This document shows positions 56,101 to 64,000 of a DNA stretch of 64,000 nucleotides, one piece after another. The stretch spans positions 629,501 through 693,500 of the forward strand of contig WPIO01000162.1 in assembly GCA_009760855.2 (NCBI GenBank). The letters run 5' to 3'. How positions within the stretch are numbered: position 1 is the stretch's first letter; each line of letters starts with the position of its first letter. The position numbers and the translations under genes were made by a program. The notes below the pieces were generated by a model. It did not search any database, was not told the origin of the DNA, and was given only the letters and a program-made list of their open reading frames with translations. Origin of the DNA: Cristatella mucedo. Lineage: Eukaryota > Bryozoa > Phylactolaemata > Cristatellidae.

Positions 56101-57750
56101 TCAACAACCTTATGTGTACAGTGGCAGAAGAGCTTTTATCGGCTATCACTACCCCTTGCAGTGGGCAATCCTTTATTGCCCACTGCAGAAACCCTAGACC
56201 TGGGTCGTAAAAAGCAAGCACCGAACCTCTGGGCTGAGACCCCGGGGCATGCACTCGACGACTTCCGCAATGCTCCGCAAGGTCAATCCAAAGACTGATA
56301 AAGCAATTTTAAAACGATGCAATAAAGACAAGTCTTTTGAAAGCTATCCTTATGTGGACTATCTGGCATGACCTGCAAGGGACCAGTGAAAATGCTCAAA
56401 CGATTTGTGCTTGACACCTCTAACCATGTTATGCTTGTTGTCATTGAGCATGTTACCACTCTCTGAGGGCGCTATAACTATATTATTATTATTATTATTT
56501 GATCCTAGCATCGAATTAAGATGCTCAAGTGAACGAGTTCAATGCAGACACATATTGCACTTGGAAACTTTCAGCGACATGTCCCACACAGCATGCAAGT
56601 AGTGAGAAGCCTACAGTGAATTACTGATGAAAGCCAGCATAGCTGAGCCAAAAATAACCTGTCAAAAACTAATAACATCATTAACAATAAAATATGTTTA
56701 TAATGAGCTAAGCTAGATCTGTTTCAATTCCAACTTCAGATAATTTTCTGGAGAAGAATCACGTCAATTACTTAGTGATAAGGTGCACAATTTAGGTGTT
56801 TAAAAGAGCAAGGTCAATTCATGCTGACGAAGCCAATATGTGAGGATCGTGATCAGGATCATTTGAGGTTTCTAGGTTCTTTTTAAACGCAGTCAACTGG
56901 ATGTAATATAAAATAAAATACGCTGCTCGATATGACTCTCCGCACGGCGGTTATCGGAGGTGAGGCAAAAACCTGCAAAAGTAATCTCTCAAAGCACTCA
57001 GCTAATGCACAGCTCACGCCCATTACCTGGTGCAAGTTCGTTGGATCGAGTCACGAGACCATCGCGCCGGGGAAAATAATAGTAACGGCCAAGTGCAGTT
57101 CCACTGCTCCAAGGCATGATAGCGTGCCGTTCGTCGACTGCTGCTGCTGCTCCTGTGTAATCGCGACGCGACCATGTCGCGAGCACCTGCCGCTCGCCTG
57201 CTGCTGCTGCTGCTCCTGGATCGAAGCTTGGTGCTTGCGTCTGCCAGACGCTCGCTGCCGCTCTGCTTTCACCTCGGCGCGCTTGATCATACTGTCCGTC
57301 CAGCAAGTCGGATCGATTTCGCGCATCATGTACGGCAGCGTGACGGCCGAGAGCCGTTGCTGCCACTGCGTCGGCAGCAGCGGCAGCAGTGGCTGCAGCA
57401 GCTGCAGCTGCTGCCCTTTGAAATGCCGCCCTTTGAAAGAAGTGATCGACGAGCGTCTCTCTGGAACGCTCGACGACTGGTCGGTGCCGTGCGACACTTG
57501 AAGTGGTGACACTAAGGTCCAATGGCGTGTCGCATGGCTGATGCTGGCTTAAAGGGTCATCTCCACTGTCTCCATTCGCTCTGCTTTCACCGACCGGACG
57601 AGCTGCTGCTAGAGTTCGGCTCCTGCTATTAGCACCGGCCGCACGCTCCGTGGACTTAATGCTCAAATCCAGAGGGCTATCAGGGATGGAGAAAGCCATG
57701 TCGTTTGGCTGCTTGCAGTCTCGTGGAATCTCGGACATTCTCGAAACCAT
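45370..57750 (-). CDS. Putative CtBP-recruiting nuclear protein with three PxDLS motifs (partial, two exons)
   Basis: Two large open exons on the minus strand splice in phase: 57750-57027 (241 codons plus one base, donor GTAATG) and 47435-45370 (two bases plus 687 codons and TGA, acceptor CATTTTCAG). Together they give about 929 residues. PLDLS occurs at residues 26-30 and 76-80 and PTDLS in the second exon at 46608-46594. PxDLS is the CtBP corepressor-binding motif. The protein is Ser/Pro/Ala-rich and mostly disordered. It has basic patches (SAKRKARNH, HAKRHKQ) suited to nuclear import, a poly-Ala tract and a C-terminal Cys-rich region. LCOR/PALI-type corepressors have paired PLDLT/LDLS motifs in a similar N-terminal place, but I see no psq helix-turn-helix, so I do not name it. 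The true start is not found. The 57750 ATG follows a plausible acceptor. Confidence 0.72.
47885..48540 (+). mobile_element. LINE B 3' half
   Basis: The frame reads LAGLPKKAIIPLQ, LGWLPVEPRIQSKVLMLTHK, APSYLAELLHQFQPVRTLRS and PQFLRNDIYSPTADYGT, followed by a shift. It ends with the stem-loop and ACATTACATTAC tail. It lies antisense in the intron. Confidence 0.9.
48614..48752 (-). mobile_element. SINE2 copy
   Basis: The minus strand has the head GCTGGTTTGGTCTAGCGGTT, B-box-like GGCTCGAGCCCC and tail AAGCGCCTGAATGGAGATT..TTCTCTTGGGGTGCTATATA. The tail stem is retained through a G-T pair. Confidence 0.85.
49048..49765 (-). mobile_element. LINE A 3' part
   Basis: The (AAT)n start is at 49048. 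The stem-loop is interrupted by an extra 25-bp stretch near 49105-49130. Then come the 3' UTR and a protein reading [20 protein letters not shown] and [18 protein letters not shown]. Confidence 0.87.
49870..51165 (-). mobile_element. LINE B, long decayed copy
   Basis: The minus-strand order runs from the YADD region (TDDTKPYL-like, about 50890) and SAAATDKLNACHADLRSW to the 3' stem-loop at 49880. It shows the continuous LINE B sequence across the site where LINE A inserted at 22074. Many frameshifts. Confidence 0.8.
51470..51655 (+). mobile_element. LINE A 3' tail fragment
   Basis: This has TGCATGCTGACCCTGTGCAC, AAGTGCCTAGAAAGAGATTT and an ATTATTATAATT end. Confidence 0.72.
51690..52832 (+). 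mobile_element. Decayed LINE, plus strand
   Basis: The reverse transcriptase start GSSRPVSLLPCLFQ is readable at 51756. Decayed text like TLDTIDHLILFKNLSTGLGV follows at about 51990. A tail with AGTCCCTAGATTCAGTTC and (ATT)n ends at 52832. Confidence 0.65.
53047..53130. repeat. (AT)n microsatellite
   Basis: 84 bp of AT with AAT phase breaks, adjoining SINE1. Confidence 0.95.
53130..53300 (-). mobile_element. SINE1, well-preserved copy
   Basis: Minus strand. The plus strand shows CTAGCTGATTAAACAGCCTC, GCCACTGCAAG inverse text, GGAATCGAACCCACGACCTC (B box) and TACCTAGTGTGCCATCACGG (A box). Confidence 0.88.
53301..53959. other. Intron spacer
   Basis: A short GTGGCCCA triplicate lies at 53350-53375. 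Otherwise nothing recognised. Confidence 0.4.
53960..54500 (+). mobile_element. LINE A, decayed
   Basis: DNA-level match to the RT C-terminal part (LQNSEAG..CREQLLPHYTASH-like, then SSIRSLAPAYLYELP). Frameshifts throughout and the tail is lost. Confidence 0.7.
54690..55585 (+). mobile_element. LINE B split by a LINE A insertion
   Basis: The left part 54690-54800 (LPYLAELLHQFQPPRALEAL) and the right part 55298-55585 (LAVPFLCLKTVGDRSYCSAG) are contiguous in LINE B elsewhere. The insertion falls at the NKLAV codon region. Confidence 0.85.
54801..55297 (-). mobile_element. LINE A insertion inside LINE B
   Basis: The (AAT)n start is followed by AGGGCCCTCAGAGAACTC. The rest of the stem-loop is deleted. 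The 3' UTR and RT end follow ([20 protein letters not shown]). TTA is shared at both junctions. Confidence 0.85.
55725..55813. repeat. 32-bp minisatellite, three copies
   Basis: Units beginning GCGATGGTTTTAGCTAAG start at 55725, 55757 and 55789, with few substitutions. Confidence 0.93.
56092..56238 (-). mobile_element. SINE1 copy, diverged
   Basis: The plus strand shows CAACAACCTTATGTGTACAG, GGCTATCACTACCCCTTGCA and a weakened head region. Confidence 0.65.
56395..56500 (+). mobile_element. LINE A 3' tip with internal deletion
   Basis: The 3' UTR text CTAACCATGTTATGCTTGTT joins directly to CTCTGAGGGCGCTATAACTA and (ATT)n. The left arm of the hairpin is missing. Confidence 0.7.
57027..57750 (-). 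CDS. PxDLS protein, upstream exon
   Basis: It opens MVSRMSEIPRDCKQ after TTCCACAG. It holds SIPDSPLDLSIKS and PCDTPLDLSVTTS, an alanine-rich stretch (around 57370-57430) and an aromatic YYYFPRRDG. The donor CACCAG|GTAATG gives phase 1. Reading on past the donor meets a stop at 56998. If 57750 is the true start, the protein begins here. Confidence 0.7.
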
Positions 57751-58469
57751 CTGTGGAATGAGTCGGTCGGTCGGAATTGGGAACACGACCAAAGCAAAGA
57801 CGAGACGTGAAGATTAGGAGTTTCCGTTCACCATATCGATTACCGCACTACAAAAAGTTGAAGTAGTGATGCGGGTCCATGCGGAGAGACTATTTCTTTG
57901 AAGCTACTACAGTGGCCGCGCTTACGGTACCACTAATAAGCGCTCGGTTTCACTTAATATTTAGAACACAGGACACGATGTGCCTTAAAAGCCTGTCGTG
58001 ACAAGTCACAGCCCAAGTTGTCTTAGATCAGCTCGCTTGTTTTGATGCATCAGAGTAACTTTTTCAATCGGAATTGTTCCTAAACTTCCTTCTAGCAAAA
58101 ATGGACCATCATTCGGGGGAGCCGTTGTTTAGGCACCAGGTGCAGACAGACATTCGTGGCAGCATTCTTGTATCCGGCTTCGTTCAACGCCTTTGAGCCA
58201 CCCTCATCCTAAAGTGAGGCTGGCATGCCTCACTGCCCGACATCTTGATTACATTAAAATACTCATGGGCCCAATGTGCTACTAATAATCTGACCTATAA
58301 AGCTAACTACTGATTGGCTACGGCAAAAGCTACACAAACCGCTGCTTCAGAAAAAGCTTCAGGTTCTCTCGCCGAAGCAACAGGTGGCTCCTAAACTGAC
58401 TGGAATTGACTTATCGCCAAACAAGTTCGAATCAACCGTTTTATTTGCTAAGGGCTTTAACGGGTTACC
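57751..58469. other. Upstream of the PxDLS exon, nothing recognised
   Basis: Expected to be intron or 5' UTR of the minus-strand gene. No exon seen. Confidence 0.4.
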
Positions 58470-58625
58470 GGTGGGTTAGCGAAGTCAGTTCGAGAGTTCC
58501 ATCAGTTTAGAGAAAAGTGGCAGTCCCGGGTCGTGGGTTCCTGGCCGGCAGTAGTCGACCACTGCAAGTGGTAGTGATAGCCTTGACTGCTCTTCTGCTG
58601 CTATATAAAAATGAGGCTGTTAAAA
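58470..58625 (+). mobile_element. SINE1 copy, diverged
   Basis: CGGGTCGTGGGTTCCTGG stands at the B-box place. CACTGCAAGTGGTAGTGATA and GAGGCTGTTAAAAG follow. Confidence 0.65.
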
Positions 58626-59031
58626 GCTCGAGCGTCGTCCAACTCGACAACCGCAGTCAGCAACGCATAGCTGGCAAAGGCTCTGTGGATCCCTGAGATC
58701 CTGTAAATTAACGGGCAAACACAATCTAATGACCACTATCGTTGAAACAGGCTGTGACTTCTGGTACTGAAAGCTGCAGTAAACCTTCGTTGGCACCGTG
58801 TACCAGTAGCCAAGGTCAGATAGCATTTTGCCACTAGCTTGCACATAATGTACACCCTTTCCAACAGTAATCCCTGGGACAGCAACTCAAGCAGAGCGAG
58901 CCAGCCAGCCAATGAAGAAGGAACAGCCAATAATTTCTTGCTCTCTCCTAATTGGCTGGTTAGGTAATCCATTGCCACCAGAGGAACTAAACAACCAGTT
59001 GAAGAGTAGCGCTGGAAAGCAAAGCTACTCT

Positions 59032-59400
59032 TCAGCGAGCTAATTGTAGCCGAAGGCTGGCAGTAGCTTCACACCACTCCGGTATAAAAAGCAGCAAGGT
59101 GACAGCCCATTGCTGTCTCGGGCCACATGCGGTACAGGCAGGCTTGCAGCAGCAGATAGCAAGGCCACAACTTGACCAGGCGACAACCAAAACTGAAAGG
59201 GATAATATTGGCAGCCACTTGCTGTATATGCAATTTTGCATAGCCTGGTGGTATACAATACACACAAAAGCCATCAGCAAGTTGAGAGTGAATTTGAAAG
59301 TGTAGTCATAGGCTGGTCGTGCAGGATCGTTCCAGATGCAACTCATTATCGTGCCTTGAATCCATACTGCCGTAGCCACCCACAATTTGCAGCCAGTCAA
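59032..59400 (-). other. Unrecognised hydrophobic open frame
   Basis: 122 codons on the minus strand with hydrophobic segments (FTLNLLMAFVCIVYH, ILSLSVLVVAWSSCGLAICC) and a Cys-rich part. The two other minus frames also stay open for 64-75 codons, which argues that openness here is partly compositional. No family is recognised and no splice pair is evident. Confidence 0.2.
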
Positions 59401-59678
59401 ATCCTATTGACTTGAAAGCAATGGCTCAGAAATCGTGTCACCTGGAAAACGGCCAGCTAGGCGACGGGTCATAACAATAATGCACCGGATCAAAATGGCA
59501 ATATATTAGTTAGAATGCTTGCCCTGCTCCGACTGCATCGCTAGTCGGCCTGTCACTCGTGAGTGTGCCTCTGGGTGAGCCTCCAACAGTGCATTCGATC
59601 AAACACAGGGCACTCGCCGGTTGGCATGCTTGCACGTAGGATTATGAGATCAGTTTCAGCCCCCTTTAACTCCTTTAA

Positions 59679-61740
<2,062 letters not shown>

Positions 61741-61744
61741 TTTC

Positions 61745-62060
61745 ATGGATGTAACTCCACAAAGCCACAAAGACTGTAAGTGGTACGCAGGAGAGCTCTG
61801 ATTAGAGCACTCACAGCCTGAGAGACTTTCGGTACGCATTCGGTAGCCAACAGACTTCATCTCACGCAACAAAGAGAAATTGGGAAGCACAGCTGAGTCA
61901 GGAGAGCAGTTGAGGTAGTAAGAAACATGGAAGTAGCAGCTCAAGACGACTGGAAAGGGTGTGCTCAAGTCGGCAGCAGGAGAGTAGTTGCCATTGAGTA
62001 AGAAACGTGGAAGTGAGTTTCGCAGTCTAACTAAGACCTGCAGAGCAATAGCTTCTGGAC
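61745..62060 (-). mobile_element. LINE B 3' fragment
   Basis: On minus, LRNSLPRFLLNGNYSPAADL-like text is followed by LNCSPDSAVLPNFSLLREMK and GYRMRTESLSGCEC. It ends at TGTAACTCCACAAAGCC (plus strand). Confidence 0.82.
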
Positions 62061-62169
62061 ACTGCGTCAGCAGGATAAAATCCTTGTCGCACGGCGGCTG
62101 TGGATGGGGAGGGGGATTAATTGAGTACATGCAATCGACTAACGCTGCGGGAAGGAAGCCCGTATTAGC

Positions 62170-62345
62170 TGGCATTCAGTGGCGGACGCGGGTGGTCCTA
62201 CCGGCGTTAACGTGACGCTAGAGTCGAGCCGGTCGACAGTACAGACAGGCGGAAACGTGCTGAATTGCGAAATAAATTGCCGAGCCGTCGCTGCGGCCGG
62301 CGATTCTGATTTCCTCCACGTCTTTGCGACCCAGCAGCTGTGTAA
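62170..62345 (+). other. Unrecognised exon-like open stretch
   Basis: The plus frame reads GVNVTLESSRSTVQTGG and NVLNCEINCRAVAAAGDSDF, then ends near a GTAAATG donor-like site. The wording is faintly immunoglobulin-like (NVTLE, NC), but no disulfide-Trp pattern is seen. It may be chance. Confidence 0.18.
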
Positions 62346-62419
62346 ATGTGAGAAGAAATTAGCCAAATCAACATTCAATAAAGGTCTCCTCACGACGCAT
62401 ACTTCAAGTATGAGATGAA

Positions 62420-63095
62420 CTGCGTCACAGGGTCCGTGAGCAAAGAGGGCCTACATTGATTGAGCTGCACATCCGTGCCCCTGGCGCCAGCACAGCCAGC
62501 ATCGAGCCGATTTTGCTGTTAAGGTCAACAGAGCCCGCAGGGAACTTGGTATGGTTACTGCTGTAAACAGGCAATGACATTTCCAGCAGTTATGCACAAT
62601 GACAACAAATTGCCTGTGGGGAGACTGAAGGTCATGTGGAAATTAGTCCATCGGCAGAAGAATTCCGTACTACAGCTACAGTAGATTTGATGGGCAGCAG
62701 CTTTATGCCATACAGTTAAAGGGCAGCTGCTACATGCAAGCTACCTCAACATGCCTTAATACTCCAAGCTAAGCACGCACGAATGCAGGCAACTAGACAC
62801 GCTTGCCATGTCTGCAATTGGATTGCCAGCCACATGACTTCCTATGCCTAATGTTTATCGAAAGAGCCATTAAAAGAGCATTACAAGACAGTATTATGGG
62901 CCTACTTCCACAATTACAGCATTGATAGCATTAGGAAGTGCAACCATAGGACGATGCTAGTTTGAGACTAGTCACTTGACTAGACCTTAGCTTACTACTG
63001 CTACGAACCTGCTGAAATGGTTCTCAGAGTGAACTGCTTCGCCACAAAAACAGCGCACGAAACGGCTGCTACTAATGTAATGGAATGTATATGGC
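62420..63095. other. Spacer, nothing recognised
   Basis: No gene or known repeat visible. Confidence 0.45.
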
Positions 63096-63280
63096 GAGCC
63101 GTGATGGCACACTAGGTAAGCCTGTTGCTTTTCACGACCTCGGTCCCGAGGACGTGGGTCCCGAGGTCGTGGGTTCGAATGCTGCGTTGGGCGATCCTTT
63201 ATCGCTGCTGCAAGAGGTGATGATCGCCGTAAAGGCTCTTCTGTAGCTACATACAAAAGAGGCTGTTAAATCGGCTAGTA
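63096..63280 (+). mobile_element. SINE1 copy with duplicated B-box region
   Basis: The head GTGATGGCACACTAGGTAAG is followed by GGTCCCGAGGACGTGGGT, then GGTCCCGAGGTCGTGGGT and TCG, an extra short duplicate. The central unit and GAGGCTGTTAAATCGGCTAG tail are present. Confidence 0.85.
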
Positions 63281-63317
63281 TCTCTCTGACTGTGACTACC
63301 CAAAGCAAAAGCACTAA

Positions 63318-63665
63318 AATGGGTGTTAAGCACAAGAGTTTTCTATGGTGCACTCAAAGCCTAAGTGGCATGCATCATTGCATTGCATGCGGTAGGCAAT
63401 GCAATGTAATGTATCTCCGTCATCAGCTCCACAAAGCCACAAAGACTGTGAGGGTATTACTCAGGAGAGTTTTGCATAGCTCACCCACAGCCTAATCGGC
63501 TTTCGGTACGTATTTGGTAGCCAACAGGCACGTAGACTTCACCTCAGCAAAGAGATAGTAAGAAGTGCAGGTCAGTCAGGAGGGCAGTTAAAGAAGTGAG
63601 TAGCATGGAAGTGGCAGCTCAGAATGGCTGGAAAGAATGTGCAACAGTCGGCAGCCAGAGAAAAG
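63318..63665 (-). mobile_element. LINE B 3' fragments
   Basis: A 55-bp tip (63318-63372, AGCACAAGAGTTTTCTATGG) is followed by a second, better copy at 63395-63665. The latter has a tail GCAATGCAATGTAATGTATC and TCACCCACAGCCTAATCGGC. Confidence 0.75.
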
Positions 63666-64000
63666 TCCTTGTAGATGCTAGGTTGATATTGGTGCAGCTA
63701 ACGCCTCTCGACGCACAGCTAAATAGTCCCAGTAGCAGCTACACTGCATGTGGCATATGGCGACGATATAAGAGCACTGCAGCAATCAAGAACTCCCAGA
63801 CAATTATAAAAGCAAATGCGTGATGATAACATCAAGCAAAGCCGCTCAGGTTGCAGTCTATTCCAGAGCCTCGAGGCTGTGACATTTTCTTAGGCCGAGC
63901 GATGGAATACTACTGCTTTTCTTTACTACTTAAGATTCGGAAATCGCTAATACTCTCGTGCAGTGTCTCTCATTCTGAGCAGCTTAGTACGCACGTTTTT
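63666..64000. other. Right edge of window, nothing recognised
   Basis: No gene or repeat that I can support. Confidence 0.4.

Larger units (their letters stand above)
47436..57026 (-). other. 9.6-kb intron of the PxDLS gene, repeat-filled
   Basis: Inferred from the phase match of its donor and acceptor. It contains LINE B (47885, 49870, 54690), LINE A (49048, 51470, 53960, 54801, 56395), SINE1 (53130, 56092), SINE2 (48614) and microsatellites. The rest (for example 47436-47880, 55590-56090 and 56500-57026) shows nothing recognised. Confidence 0.6.

Noticed and set aside
57174-57509. Plus-strand Leu-rich frames over the upstream PxDLS exon
   Set aside because: Antisense of the alanine/GCT-rich coding tract. 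The minus frame has the PLDLS motifs and matching splice phase.
57027-57750. Firm naming of the PxDLS gene as LCOR
   Set aside because: The paired PxDLS layout is similar, but the diagnostic psq helix-turn-helix is not visible in either exon.

Overview
The window is nuclear DNA of an intron-rich animal. It holds conserved metazoan genes split by GT-AG introns, tRNA-derived SINEs, CR1/L2-type LINEs and a hAT transposon. I see no bacterial-type operons. The gene set and repeat types fit an invertebrate, but I cannot name the phylum from the sequence.

Host genes, left to right. (1) The 3' end of AGMO, alkylglycerol monooxygenase, on the + strand (682-4372, three exons, 5' part outside the window). 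(2) One isolated exon-like stretch of a supervillin/gelsolin-repeat protein on + (5203-5549), broken by a one-base frameshift and probably a relic. (3) A complete seven-exon TMBIM4/Lifeguard-4 gene on - (19238 down to 9553, 226 codons), including exons of 34 and 46 bp. (4) Two in-phase exons of a large nuclear-type protein on - (57750-57027 and 47435-45370, together about 929 residues). It carries three PxDLS motifs that predict CtBP binding, and its 5' end is not found. A few further open stretches (27058-27236, 59032-59400, 62170-62345) are reported as unrecognised.

Most of the rest is transposon sequence. Two LINE families dominate. LINE A has a 3' stem-loop followed by (ATT)n. LINE B has a different 3' stem-loop followed by a pentamer ACATT tail. 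A third, poorly preserved set of fragments is called LINE C here. SINE1 has a tRNA-like head and a private tail. SINE2 has a tRNA-like head and a 3' tail matching the LINE A stem-loop, which suggests LINE A moves it. A 3.53 kb hAT element with matching 8-bp target duplications lies at 33077-36606. It sits in a SINE2-like sequence and itself carries a 124-bp LINE A insertion. Several nested insertions show LINE A entering LINE B, LINE A and hAT, so LINE A is the youngest family here.

Layout: 0-9.5 kb AGMO end, supervillin relic and repeats; 9.5-19.3 kb TMBIM4 with LINE/SINE-filled introns; 19.3-33 kb LINE and SINE cluster; 33-36.6 kb hAT; 37-43 kb LINEs; 43-45.3 kb sparse DNA; 45.4-57.8 kb PxDLS gene with a 9.6 kb repeat-filled intron; 58-64 kb sparse DNA with a 151-bp (CT)n tract, SINEs and LINE B remnants. 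Names LINE A/B/C and SINE1/2 are local labels.
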